A stretch of DNA of 28,586 nt from a virus: positions 1-28,586 of IMG/VR virus record IMGVR_UViG_3300032086_001114. One strand, given 5' to 3'. Of the stretch, positions 10,118-18,346 are shown one piece after another; positions within the stretch are counted from its first letter, which is position 1, and each line of letters begins with the position of its first letter. Both the position numbers and the translations under genes were made by a program. The notes under the pieces are model-generated. The model saw only the letters and a program-made list of their open reading frames with translations, did not search any database and had not been told where the DNA came from.

Positions 10118-10436
10118 ATACATTCTTAGATTTAGTTTTCTCTACAGCTACAACTAGGAGAGCCATATACCCTATAAGATCCATTAAGGTATCTTCGGTA
10201 TCATCGTTTAACCCTGAGTTAGCTATACGAGTAAGCTTATCATCTATCCTAACTTTTATTGAGTTAGTGGCATCAAGTCTAGAGAATATTCTAAGTGGGG
10301 ATAGAGCGCTATCCCCATATTTTTTATTCTTATCCTTGATTAAATCTGCAACTCTTAAGAGTACCTCTCTAGCTCTTGACTCTGTATCATCTACACTATC
10401 AATTGTAGAGGTTTGAAACCATATTCCATCACTCAT
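10116..10436 (-). CDS. Nmad1/DUF1599-like small phage protein
   Basis: 106 residues. The segment KNKKYGDSALSPLRIFS, then an Arg/Lys-rich helix with IDDKLTRIAN, then DDTEDTLMDLIGYMALL matches the layout of the DUF1599 / nucleotide-modification-associated domain 1 family: a KYG(D/N)S motif, a conserved D-K-x-x-R helix, and an ED...DL.GY helix. These are small all-helical proteins often found in phage nucleotide-metabolism gene sets and distantly like MazG/dUTPase-type helical pyrophosphatases. The biochemical role is not established. The gene overlaps the UDG gene upstream by 8 bases and is the last gene of the long leftward operon, ending at the shared terminator. Confidence 0.65.
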   Translation of the reverse strand: MSDGIWFQTSTIDSVDDTESRAREVLLRVADLIKDKNKKYGDSALSPLRIFSRLDATNSIKVRIDDKLTRIANSGLNDDTEDTLMDLIGYMALLVVAVEKTKSKNV

Positions 10437-11139
10437 TGTACAAGTCTATTTGTTCTTGATCAGTTAATTTTTTAGGGAGCTCAAACCAATTGATCTTAGG
10501 GGATATCCTTTCATTGATATTAAGAAAGTGACCATTCCCATAAAACCCCCCACTCCCCCCACTATACGCTTCTGCTGCTGGATGAGCAGCTTGTAGTACA
10601 GCGATAGGAATGTTTTCTTTGTAAGACTGAGCGTGTTTACCCCAGAGAACAAATATAGTGTGTCTTTTATGCTCACATATGCCTTTGATTACTTCTTTTG
10701 TCCACCATCTCCAGAATACGGAATGTGAACCTGCTTGTTTGGCATTTACTGTAAGAGCAGTGTTAAGTAATAACACACCTTGTTTACCCCAGTGTTGTAA
10801 TGAATAGTCAAACTCTTCTGGAGTGTGATCGAATTGATCACATAGTTCTTTGTAGATTATCCTAAGACTTGGGGGTATTCTATCTCCTTCCTTAACCCCA
10901 AAGGCAACCCCAGTTGCACTCCCATTATGATATGGGTCTTGCCCTAGGATAACAACTTTAAGGTCTTTCATCTGGCAGAGTTCAAAAGCTTTGAATACAT
11001 CTGCCTTTTCTGGGTATACCTTATGAGATAAACTCTGAATAGAAATAGATTTTCTAGTCTCTTCAAATCTTGGGTCATCAAAAAGAGGGCCGAGAACCTT
11101 GCTCCAGTCCCCGACCCTGCTCAATAATTCTTTACTCAT
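10429..11139 (-). CDS. ung: Uracil-DNA glycosylase, family 1
   Basis: 236 residues, the normal length for family 1 UDG, which excises uracil from DNA to start base excision repair. The water-activating loop GQDPYH is at residues 66-71 (Asp68), with LLLNTALTV at 123-131. The second active-site loop begins HPAAEAYSGG at 186, where most family members read HPSPLSA: the catalytic His is kept but the leucine loop is altered. C-terminal residues GFYGNGHFLNINE follow the usual fold. ATG start; the preceding gene stop overlaps as ATGA (11136-11139), so the two are translationally coupled. UDG is a frequent member of crAss-like replication blocks. The phage may use it to remove uracil from its own or host DNA (inference). 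Confidence 0.95.
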   Translation of the reverse strand: MSKELLSRVGDWSKVLGPLFDDPRFEETRKSISIQSLSHKVYPEKADVFKAFELCQMKDLKVVILGQDPYHNGSATGVAFGVKEGDRIPPSLRIIYKELCDQFDHTPEEFDYSLQHWGKQGVLLLNTALTVNAKQAGSHSVFWRWWTKEVIKGICEHKRHTIFVLWGKHAQSYKENIPIAVLQAAHPAAEAYSGGSGGFYGNGHFLNINERISPKINWFELPKKLTDQEQIDLYNE

Positions 11140-11900
11140 GTTGACAATACTTTAGATATCTTAAAGAGTTCTGGATTGTATGTCTCAATATCCATATCTG
11201 GTTTGCTATGAAGCTCAGATCCTGGAGGAAGAGTTACATCCAGTTTAGTCTCAATCTTTTCTTTAAGCTCATGATCCTTATAGAGTATCTGCCCTGTGTG
11301 CCCATACCTATCATAATCATGGAAGTCAAGTATCTTAAGCTTCCAAAGCCCATCTATCTCAGAGTACTCCCCGTCTAAATATCTCTGATAAGACTTCTTA
11401 GCGCTATCAGGAACATCAAAAACAAATAAGACATGATAGGGATCAGGGTCATATTTCTTTACAAATGTTCTAAATGCACAGAGAGCAGACTCAAACTTTA
11501 GAAACTTAGCATCCCCAGAAAATCTATAGAGAAGAGCAATGCAGTTCTCATGATCTGGGAGAACATTCACATAAGTATTAATAAAGAGTGTGTCCCATAA
11601 CATAAGGCTCTTAGATACCCCAAGGAAAGGAGTTACAAATGTTGTACTAGATGTAGACTTAGTTGAAATCAAATCATAGCAGACAATTTTAGAATCTACT
11701 TTACCTCTAAGAATATGGTTTACCCTATGAGGGTAACCTTTATTAGCGTGTATAGTATCTCCTAGTTTTATCTCTACTCCAGAGTCTGTATAGATTCTAA
11801 CAACCTCATCGTTATCCCCCAGCTCCTCATAGAAATCCTTAACGTTATTGAGACGAACAGTTCTCCCATTAACTATTTTAAAGTTCAATTTCTTTGACAT
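11136..11900 (-). CDS. Conserved-looking phage protein of unknown function, 254 residues
   Basis: The start is placed at ATG 11900 (MSKKLNFKIVNG), overlapping the end of the exonuclease gene by 23 bases; the frame is open further upstream, but only with non-homologous sequence inside that gene. The soluble product has three visible parts. The N-terminus (about 1-75) is beta-rich and looks like an SH3/KOW-like module (GDTIHANKGYPHRV). The middle (100-165) is helical with FESALCAFRTFVKKYDPDPYHVLFVFDVP. The C-terminus is charged, with DFHDYDRYGHTGQILYKDHE. No catalytic motif is convincing. Its position between FEN exonuclease and UDG suggests a role in DNA replication or repair, but this rests on neighbourhood only. 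Confidence 0.8.
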   Translation of the reverse strand: MSKKLNFKIVNGRTVRLNNVKDFYEELGDNDEVVRIYTDSGVEIKLGDTIHANKGYPHRVNHILRGKVDSKIVCYDLISTKSTSSTTFVTPFLGVSKSLMLWDTLFINTYVNVLPDHENCIALLYRFSGDAKFLKFESALCAFRTFVKKYDPDPYHVLFVFDVPDSAKKSYQRYLDGEYSEIDGLWKLKILDFHDYDRYGHTGQILYKDHELKEKIETKLDVTLPPGSELHSKPDMDIETYNPELFKISKVLST

Positions 11901-12741
11901 AAGGACCTGGATTTTGGTCAACCTCAACAACATTCCCCTGCTTATCCATCTTGTACTTATGCATTGGCTTAGGAATACTGTCGGCATCTATAAATAGATA
12001 CTCTTCCTTTATTGGGGTTAGTTCAGGTAAGGTTAGGTTAGTTTCTCTAAGTACATCTTCTTTAGACTTAAGTAAGTATACAAGTCTAAATGTCTGATGA
12101 AATTTAAACATCCCATCAATCATCCCAAACTTCTCTACATACTTTTTGAGAGCAAACCCCTCAAAGTCTTTGCTTCTGTCCTTTAACCAATTTTCTGCAG
12201 TCTTTACCCCAACTCCAGGAATGCCTGCTATATTATCAGTACTATCCCCCATTAGAGTTTGTAACCACAGAAACTTAAGAGCTTCTTCTGGAGAGGTGTG
12301 CAGGAACTGTGCAGTTCTATAATTGTAGTGCATACCTGCACATTGATATAGAACATCTTTATCTGGGGAGCAGATAATAGTTTTCCTGTTGTCTGTATAA
12401 GAGTAGTAGCTGACTAAATCGTCAGCTTCTAACTCTTCTACATAGTTGAACCCCCACCTCTGAATTACATACTCAAAGAGAGAAGGGAATAGAATAGATC
12501 TATTCTTCTTCTTTCTTTTAGCTTTGTATTCAGTATCAATAGAGTATCTGTAACACTTACCCTTAGTCAGGAATCCTGCATAAAGACTAGTATTACATTC
12601 TGTAAGCATATGCTTGATTCTTTCATCAAGATTATATATCGCTTCATCTAGAGATGGTTTATCCATCTCATAGTATAGAAGAGAATCTGCATCAATCAAG
12701 CATATTGCCCCATTCTCAGGTAGTCTTTCTATATGCCCCAT
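11878..12741 (-). CDS. 5'-3' exonuclease / flap endonuclease (T5 FEN-like)
   Basis: 287 residues, the length of phage FEN nucleases, which remove RNA primers and 5' flaps. The metal-binding acidic clusters are in order: IDADS at 16-20, EADD at 105-108, SPDKD at 125-129 and GDSTDN at 165-170. The helix-3-turn-helix DNA-binding motif IPGVGVKTA follows at 174-182. A basic stretch EYKAKRKKKNR (71-81) fits the helical-arch/threading region. ATG at 12741 overlaps the rIIB-like stop by one base (TGATG). Because the family A polymerase in this window lacks a 5' nuclease domain, this gene supplies that activity in trans. Confidence 0.95.
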   Translation of the reverse strand: MGHIERLPENGAICLIDADSLLYYEMDKPSLDEAIYNLDERIKHMLTECNTSLYAGFLTKGKCYRYSIDTEYKAKRKKKNRSILFPSLFEYVIQRWGFNYVEELEADDLVSYYSYTDNRKTIICSPDKDVLYQCAGMHYNYRTAQFLHTSPEEALKFLWLQTLMGDSTDNIAGIPGVGVKTAENWLKDRSKDFEGFALKKYVEKFGMIDGMFKFHQTFRLVYLLKSKEDVLRETNLTLPELTPIKEEYLFIDADSIPKPMHKYKMDKQGNVVEVDQNPGPYVKEIEL

Positions 12742-13892
12742 CAGCCTATAGAATTTAACTGGTCTAAACTAGCCTGAGCAGATTGTATAGCTTCTTCTCT
12801 CATCTCCCCCCACTCTTCATCTGTCATAGATGCATAAGTAGATGAGTGATAAATACTCCCATTCACCCCGACTAAACTAGAGTGAACAAAATACTGAAGA
12901 CACCGAATAGCCCCGTCTACATCATCAGGAACAGCCCCAACATGCATAGGGTCAATAAAGACATTGTGAATCTCCCCAGAATACCACGAGATATACTTTA
13001 ACCCCCCGACATGAAGACCTGGGACACAAGATACTTCGTCATTAGTATTTACTAGATCCCATGACTCAAGTCTATGAGTACACCCTACTTTAATAAAGTG
13101 TCCAGCATTTTGATACCCATTAGTTCCTTCACAGTAGAAAGCATCACCTCTATCCCCCATAACAGCAGGCTCAAAGAGTCGTTCTTCTACAGTATCTGGG
13201 AGACCTTCAGAGTCTATCTCTCCTGTGTCAGGGTTAAAAGTTCTAGTATACCTAGGCATCTCTTCCCCAGTCTCAGTATCATACTTAGTTAAGACCTCTT
13301 TGGATACCTTATATCCGTTAAGAAGTCCTTCCTTAGTAATCTTCATCTGATACATAGTTGCTTTACGTTCTGCCACCTCTTCACTAAGTCCATGCTCCTC
13401 CATGAAAGAAGTCTTGAGAGCTGGGTGGACATACTTCATATTAATAAAGTTGAAGAATCTATTAGAAAACTCTGCCCCCTTACCTTCAGCTTGCTTCTCA
13501 TATAAGATAGGATTTCGAAGCCAACGAGTCCACATCTTAACAAGAGGCATAAAATCTATCCCAGCATCCAAGGATTCATATATTCTATCAACCAAAGCCT
13601 GTGGCATAGGAACAGAAGATACCCCGTTCTCCCCCTTAAGAAAGAACTCCTTTGTAGAGGGCTTGATAAAAATATACTCACACTTGTCTTGAACCAGTTT
13701 AGTAAAGTCTTCTTTGATTGCAGCTTTGAATGCATAGAGAATAGAGTTGTAGTCATCTACAGAATGAGCTATATCTGCTTCTTCTGAGAAATTAACTAGT
13801 TTCTTATATAGTGCAGGAGAATATGTTACAGAATATGGAGTATCTCCATAAGATCCAACGATATTCCCGTCAATGACATTTACCGATATCAT
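12741..13892 (-). CDS. rIIB: rIIB-like protein
   Basis: 383 residues. The C-terminal third carries the signature of phage rIIB-like proteins: CVPGLHVGGLKYI (near 290) followed by a hydrophobic strand and DPMHVGAVPDD, with a conserved Arg-containing segment GAIRCLQYF. The N-terminal half is divergent and contains repeated acidic/aromatic segments without an obvious motif. It directly follows the rIIA-like gene with an ATGA overlap (13889-13892), the usual rIIA-rIIB pairing. In T4 the pair is membrane-associated and protects infection against the lambda Rex system. The mechanism is unclear and any equivalent role here is inferred. Confidence 0.85.
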   Translation of the reverse strand: MISVNVIDGNIVGSYGDTPYSVTYSPALYKKLVNFSEEADIAHSVDDYNSILYAFKAAIKEDFTKLVQDKCEYIFIKPSTKEFFLKGENGVSSVPMPQALVDRIYESLDAGIDFMPLVKMWTRWLRNPILYEKQAEGKGAEFSNRFFNFINMKYVHPALKTSFMEEHGLSEEVAERKATMYQMKITKEGLLNGYKVSKEVLTKYDTETGEEMPRYTRTFNPDTGEIDSEGLPDTVEERLFEPAVMGDRGDAFYCEGTNGYQNAGHFIKVGCTHRLESWDLVNTNDEVSCVPGLHVGGLKYISWYSGEIHNVFIDPMHVGAVPDDVDGAIRCLQYFVHSSLVGVNGSIYHSSTYASMTDEEWGEMREEAIQSAQASLDQLNSIG

Positions 13893-16633
13893 GTTGTTTG
13901 GGTTTGAGTAGATGTTAATGTTTCTGGGAATTGAATATCAAGCTTCCCACTTTGCTTGAGATAAGAACGAAGTTCCTGAAGAAACTCAGGTGACTTAACA
14001 ACAGGGAATTGTATAGACCGCATAAATGCGTTAATGTCTTCAATGATATCATTCTTGATATCTATGAGCTCCATAACATCATTGTCAAAGCACTTTACCT
14101 CAGGGATATCTAAGGTAAATAATTCTCTTGATTTCTCAGAGAGCAGAGTGTCTTTGTTATCACAATCTTGTATAGACTTCTCATAGTTCTTGAACTCCAT
14201 CATTCTTTTTACAACTCCAAAGAGCTCTTCAGAAGGACTTACTGGGGCAGATGTATCCATATAGAAGTAATCCTTCTTATAAGCATACAACGCCTGATAA
14301 AGATTTCTAAATCTCTCATCAATAACCCCCAGTTTATCAATCCATTCAGGAAGATCCCCAATCTGATGCGCTGTGCACCATCGTATTAATGAACTATCCA
14401 TAGTATATCCTCCAGATTCAGTTAGTTGTAAGAAAAATTCAGAGATATGTTTACAATTGTCGTTAAGTTCTACATACCTGAGATTGGACTCACTCAGCTT
14501 GATAAACTGAGGAAGTTCAGTATATCTATTAGGGACGACTTCTGTTAAATCTAAACCCTTAAGACTCCTGTTTGATGGAATCTCATCCCTATAGAACATA
14601 GGATATATTCCTCCATGGTATTTGTGATACTCTGTGGAATACCATCCTCTCTTGTATACATCTGGACCTGTTGGGGTCATCTTACGAGTGAGTGATGCAG
14701 CTAGTAATAGAAGATCTCTATCTGCATTCGTACAGTAATAAGTTACAGTCTCTGAAGTCATTAGAGTTTTAAGCTTAGGTTCAACCTTATCCCAAACAAA
14801 AGCTTCTCTCAAATAATGCTCAGACTGTGAGTTCTTATACCGCAGTGAAAATGCTACAATTCGTTCTTCTATTTTTCTACGTTCTGCAGGACTCAAATCA
14901 TTAAACATATTTGCTTCCCCTACTTCTTTCTCTGTCTCTCTGAGTTTAGATTCATACTCTTCAGGAACTTCGATCTCATCATAGCTATTGAATAAAGAAG
15001 AATTTTTAATCTCTTCATCTATCCCCCAGCTAGCTTTAACCTTATTTATTCTTGCTTGATATACACCTTTATCATCTGGATGTGCTTCGTCTAATTTCTC
15101 TTGTAAAGACTTTATATTCTTCTTCTTGATAGTGTAGAATACTGAGTTTTCAGATAGCAAGTAGAAGTCCTTTACCTTAGACCTCCCAGCTTCTCTGTAG
15201 TACAGCTTGTCAAAGTCTACATCACCCCAGTTGTTTACTTCATCTGAAACTATTGTATACTTCTTGTCCTGTACTGTAGAGTATACTTTTTTCACAGTAT
15301 ACCCAGGGAGCATAGCCTTTGGGTTCTTGTAATGAATCTTAGAATTCTTAGAGAACTTCGGATTTAGCTTTTCTGTATCAATGATCTTAGAAATGTGATA
15401 CAAAGCACTCCCATAGGTATTACTGCTAACTAAAACATCTCTACAGCGTATAATCCATTTAAGAAAGTCTGTCTCTTTAAGCTGTTCTTCAACCATTGTA
15501 CTAGCTTCCTCAGCAGCTTTCTCGATTACACCCTGTACAAACTGTTTAGTATTCTCATTCCATATAACCTTCTCTCTTGATGGGGTAACATCAACTCCGT
15601 CTTGTATAACTATCTCTTCCCCAGACTCTGACTTATAAGATTGTCTGATAGGGCATTTAAGACCTACACTACCGTAGAGCTGTTCCATTTCCAGCTCTCT
15701 AAAGTCTATATACCCGTAGTTAATCCCAGTCTCAGACTTAGGGGACTTAACAATAACAATGTGAGGCTTACTCCAGTATCCTTTATCTGATACAATTATG
15801 CTATCTGAGTTATGTAATACGTCTGCCTTAAAATCTTTTTCAAATTCATTCCCAGTATCATATCTAATAGTCAATCGTACGTTATCCAAGTACATTAACT
15901 GCTCTTCAATAGTATCTAAGAATCTTTGCCTATTGTGTTTCTTAACCCCGAAAGAAATCTTAGTTGTATTACAGTCTTCAGTTGACTTATAGTATACAGT
16001 CTCCCCATCTATATCTATACTACCAGCAGCTTCAAACTTATTGATCATAAAGTTTGTCTTGTAGGGAAGACAGTTCATTAAGTATTCCCTCCCATTATGC
16101 TTAGTATGTATCGTATAGAATGGGACATTAGTAGATAGAGCTACCTTAGCCCCCAATCCAAATGCCCCAAAGTTTTCAGATGTATTTCTTTTAGTCGAAT
16201 AACCTAGCTCTAGTATACCTCGTAGTCTATCCCCTCCAACTCCAACACCATAGTCTATAACCTCAAAAGTATCGCAGTACCCAAGTCCTTCTCCGTATGT
16301 GTAGATTATATCTACATGAGATTTCTCTTGGTTTAGATACCCTAGGTCGTAGTATGATAGGTTAAAGTTAGAGTCTCTGTATTCTTCTTCTTGCCTATTG
16401 ATATAGTAATCTTCTATCTGTCTCTCTCCTTTTAATATCTCTATAGCTATTTCTTTCTCACGTTGAGAGTCACACGCATTAGTCACGAGCTCTCTAACGG
16501 TTGAAGGGATGGGGGTAGAGTATTGACTAGCTTGCAGAATGTCAAACACCATCTTTTCTGCACTCTTGTTAATCTTCTTCTCTAATCCCTTCTTATCACT
16601 GACAGCACTCCTGTCAATTGTCTTAATACTCAT
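13889..16633 (-). CDS. rIIA: rIIA-like GHKL-family ATPase
   Basis: 914 residues, longer than T4 rIIA (about 725). The N-terminus has a complete GHKL (gyrase/Hsp90/histidine kinase/MutL) ATP fold: N box RELVTNACDS at 47-56, G1 box IDYGVG at about 126-131, and G2 box GAFGLGAK at 156-163. A second transducer-like region follows, with VTPSREKVIWNENTKQFV (MutL/rIIA-like Lys loop). The rest is charged and helical, with no recognised domain. The start ATG (16633) is 22 bases past the nuclease stop and directly after a terminator-like hairpin, so rIIA may begin a partly separate transcript. Paired with rIIB downstream by an ATGA overlap. Confidence 0.92.
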   Translation of the reverse strand: MSIKTIDRSAVSDKKGLEKKINKSAEKMVFDILQASQYSTPIPSTVRELVTNACDSQREKEIAIEILKGERQIEDYYINRQEEEYRDSNFNLSYYDLGYLNQEKSHVDIIYTYGEGLGYCDTFEVIDYGVGVGGDRLRGILELGYSTKRNTSENFGAFGLGAKVALSTNVPFYTIHTKHNGREYLMNCLPYKTNFMINKFEAAGSIDIDGETVYYKSTEDCNTTKISFGVKKHNRQRFLDTIEEQLMYLDNVRLTIRYDTGNEFEKDFKADVLHNSDSIIVSDKGYWSKPHIVIVKSPKSETGINYGYIDFRELEMEQLYGSVGLKCPIRQSYKSESGEEIVIQDGVDVTPSREKVIWNENTKQFVQGVIEKAAEEASTMVEEQLKETDFLKWIIRCRDVLVSSNTYGSALYHISKIIDTEKLNPKFSKNSKIHYKNPKAMLPGYTVKKVYSTVQDKKYTIVSDEVNNWGDVDFDKLYYREAGRSKVKDFYLLSENSVFYTIKKKNIKSLQEKLDEAHPDDKGVYQARINKVKASWGIDEEIKNSSLFNSYDEIEVPEEYESKLRETEKEVGEANMFNDLSPAERRKIEERIVAFSLRYKNSQSEHYLREAFVWDKVEPKLKTLMTSETVTYYCTNADRDLLLLAASLTRKMTPTGPDVYKRGWYSTEYHKYHGGIYPMFYRDEIPSNRSLKGLDLTEVVPNRYTELPQFIKLSESNLRYVELNDNCKHISEFFLQLTESGGYTMDSSLIRWCTAHQIGDLPEWIDKLGVIDERFRNLYQALYAYKKDYFYMDTSAPVSPSEELFGVVKRMMEFKNYEKSIQDCDNKDTLLSEKSRELFTLDIPEVKCFDNDVMELIDIKNDIIEDINAFMRSIQFPVVKSPEFLQELRSYLKQSGKLDIQFPETLTSTQTQTT

Positions 16634-16652
16634 TAGACATAAAATAAAATGA

Positions 16653-16669
16653 CCCCTATTTTGTAGGGG
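16653..16669 (-). terminator. Hairpin/terminator between nuclease and rIIA
   Basis: CCCCTA and TAGGGG (6 bp) around a 5-base loop, followed on the minus strand by TCATTTTATTTTATG. The nuclease TAG stop lies inside the stem. The U-rich tail makes it a plausible, possibly leaky, terminator before rIIA. Confidence 0.6.
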
Positions 16670-17150
16670 CCATTAGTTCTAAAATTAATTCTACTGTCTC
16701 TAGGACTTGTTTCTGATTCCTAGGGACAAACAATACCGGGGGATTATCCCCCTCCATAAGAAGCTTCTTGAACATTTTCCATTTCAAAGGGAACCGATCA
16801 TTGGCAAACCCTTTGCATTCTATAACCCACCTCCCATTTGGGTCAACAAAGTCCGGGGTATAAGTTATGTCCCTAACCTTATAGGAACCTTTATCTGTAT
16901 ACCCTGTCTTCCCGTTATCTTCATAAGAAGATTCACTATAATGAAATCCTTCTAAGAGAACATACTTTCTCTTTTCGTAATCAGACTTAATGCCTGCATC
17001 TTTCAGCTTCTGATAACAAAATGCTTCAAGTAAACTACGAAACTGAATCCCATCTACCTTCTTCTTCTTAGCATTTATTAATCCTTTTTTGGATTTGGGA
17101 CGAGGGCTTTGTACTGTTCTGGACTTAGTTCTTCTACTTCTTTTAACCAC
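16656..17150 (-). CDS. DUF1064-like phage nuclease (PD-(D/E)XK type); start uncertain
   Basis: The core from about residue 26 reads NAKKKKVDGIQFRSLLEA, then RDITYTPDFV, WVIECKGF and FPLKWKMFKKLL. This is the DUF1064 pattern: a Glu on the first helix, D then E-x-K on the beta hairpin, and a K-x-K/F helix. The family is related to resolvase/endonuclease-I-type nucleases and probably cuts branched or recombination DNA. There is no ATG anywhere before the core. The only standard start is GTG at 17150, which would add a Lys/Arg/Ser-rich leader of about 22 residues while overlapping the preceding gene by 73 bases. Alternatively, it is translated by -1 frameshifting from that gene at AAAAAAG (17090-17084), giving a 212-residue fusion. 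Confidence 0.85.
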   Translation of the reverse strand: MVKRSRRTKSRTVQSPRPKSKKGLINAKKKKVDGIQFRSLLEAFCYQKLKDAGIKSDYEKRKYVLLEGFHYSESSYEDNGKTGYTDKGSYKVRDITYTPDFVDPNGRWVIECKGFANDRFPLKWKMFKKLLMEGDNPPVLFVPRNQKQVLETVELILELMAPTK

Positions 17151-17293
17151 TGAGCTTCTAATTGTTTTGCCTTACTGACATCCCCAACATCTAAGGGAGT
17201 CTTAGTCCCAATGTTAGCCATCATGATGACACACTTTTTTAGTATCTCATCTATTCTTGCCTGTATTTCTTGTTGAGTCTTGTCTTCTTGCAT
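17078..17293 (-). CDS. 71-residue helical protein ahead of the nuclease
   Basis: ATG at 17293 (MQEDKTQQEIQARID), sharing one base with the primase TGA (TGATG). A GTG one codon earlier lies inside the primase stop and is ignored. The product is highly charged and predicted helical throughout, with a coiled-coil-like first half and the motif LSPEQYKALVPNPKKD at the end. I recognise no family. The last codons before TAA contain an in-frame A-AAA-AAG heptamer, the classic bacterial -1 slippery sequence. The product could therefore be both a stand-alone protein and the N-terminal domain of the downstream nuclease. Confidence 0.7.
   Translation of the reverse strand: MQEDKTQQEIQARIDEILKKCVIMMANIGTKTPLDVGDVSKAKQLEAQWLKEVEELSPEQYKALVPNPKKD
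17084..17090 (-). other. Candidate -1 ribosomal frameshift site A-AAA-AAG
   Basis: In the zero frame of the 71-residue gene the codons read CCA AAA AAG GAT TAA. A slip of -1 on AAA AAG continues GGA TTA ATA AAT GCT, which is exactly the nuclease frame and enters its conserved core at once. The heptamer is the one used by E. coli dnaX. I see no strong downstream stem, so stimulation is unproven. Confidence 0.4.
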
Positions 17294-18273
17294 CACAAAT
17301 ATTGATTAATAATTTTAGAACTCACCTCTTTTCCATGATTTTTTATTAGATCTGAAACATCTTTCGATTTATAACTAGATGGGATACATACATTTTTTAG
17401 AGCATACTTCTCACATATCCTAGAAGCCATAAGCTGCCCAGGATTGTCTTCTGAAGTATAATCGTTATCGTATAGTACTACCACCTGTTTGAAGCCCTTG
17501 TAGAGCGATTGTATCGTCTCTTCTGAGGGCATCTGCATCTCGGATTGTAATGCAATGGATGGGTAACCAAGCACTTCCAAACACATGACATCCTTGAGGG
17601 AACTTGTGAGAAATACAACTTCCCCATTTTCAGGAAGTTGATCATATCCTTGAATAGTTTCTTTACCCACGTTACTAAACCACTTATAATCTGTTTGATT
17701 CGGGTTATAAATCTTATAACCGCTGTTAAAGTGGAAAACATAACTGATATCAGTGCACTTAAAACGCGTTTCATTAATCCAATAGTATTCTATGGGGTGA
17801 ACTCCAAATTTAACCAATAATTCTCTTGTAATACAATACTGTGTCCAATAAGAAGCATCTTTAAGATTCCATCTCCTATACTTAACCCTAATCATAGTCT
17901 TAAGTTTCGGAGGGAAATCCTTTTTCCCGTACGTAATAGCTACTGATGTAGAGCTCTTGCTTGTCAATCCTAACCCAAAGTCGTTAGATATTATAGCAAG
18001 TGCTTCTATGAAAGTAACTGAGTATTTGTAGGATACATACCCAAAGCAGTCAAACGAATGATCTGCTCTCCCAAAGTCTTTATACAGTAGCTTGTTGTTC
18101 CACTGTATTATTGATACTGTTGGGGAGTTATCTTTTCTGAGATCACTGCAAAACTTATCTCCTACTGCCTTGAAGTTAGAGCAGTAATGTCTAAAGATAT
18201 CATACTCTGTAATCTTAGATAAGATAACTGACGTATGTAAATACTCATCACTATTTCTAAATTCTATACCCAT
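17293..18273 (-). CDS. DNA primase, Toprim type (T7/DnaG-like)
   Basis: 326 residues. It makes RNA primers for lagging-strand synthesis. The N-terminal part resembles the CHC2 zinc-ribbon region (FCSDLRKDNSPTVSI, YKDFG, FDCFGYV), but the four Zn ligands are not all present, so this region is degenerate. The Toprim domain begins at VVFLTSSLKDVMCLEVLGYPSIAL (about 216 onward) and continues to VVVLYDNDYTSEDNPGQ (about 262), which holds the metal-binding D-x-D. The usual Toprim Glu (EG-x-x-D) is replaced by TSSLKD, a variant also seen in some phage primases. There is no helicase domain; the DnaB-like helicase is a separate gene. ATG at 18273, after an intergenic hairpin. Confidence 0.85.
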   Translation of the reverse strand: MGIEFRNSDEYLHTSVILSKITEYDIFRHYCSNFKAVGDKFCSDLRKDNSPTVSIIQWNNKLLYKDFGRADHSFDCFGYVSYKYSVTFIEALAIISNDFGLGLTSKSSTSVAITYGKKDFPPKLKTMIRVKYRRWNLKDASYWTQYCITRELLVKFGVHPIEYYWINETRFKCTDISYVFHFNSGYKIYNPNQTDYKWFSNVGKETIQGYDQLPENGEVVFLTSSLKDVMCLEVLGYPSIALQSEMQMPSEETIQSLYKGFKQVVVLYDNDYTSEDNPGQLMASRICEKYALKNVCIPSSYKSKDVSDLIKNHGKEVSSKIINQYL

Positions 18274-18280
18274 AGTAAAT

Positions 18281-18321
18281 AATTAGGAGAGAAAGAGGAA
18301 TACCCTCAATCTCTCCTAATT
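18281..18321 (-). other. Strong intergenic hairpin before primase
   Basis: A perfect 12-bp inverted repeat AATTAGGAGAGA (18281-18292) / TCTCTCCTAATT (18310-18321) encloses a second 4-bp stem GAGG/CCTC. On the minus strand only AU-mixed sequence, not a U-run, follows before the primase ATG 8 bases later. It could be a weak terminator, an RNase III-type processing site, or a structure controlling primase translation. Confidence 0.7.
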
Positions 18322-18346
18322 CAACGGTGAAGATAACTAAACCCTA

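Noticed and set aside
11901-11987. N-terminal extension of the 254-residue protein
   Set aside because: The extra 29 residues lie inside the exonuclease gene and look like shadow translation; MSKKLNF at 11900 fits the operon spacing.
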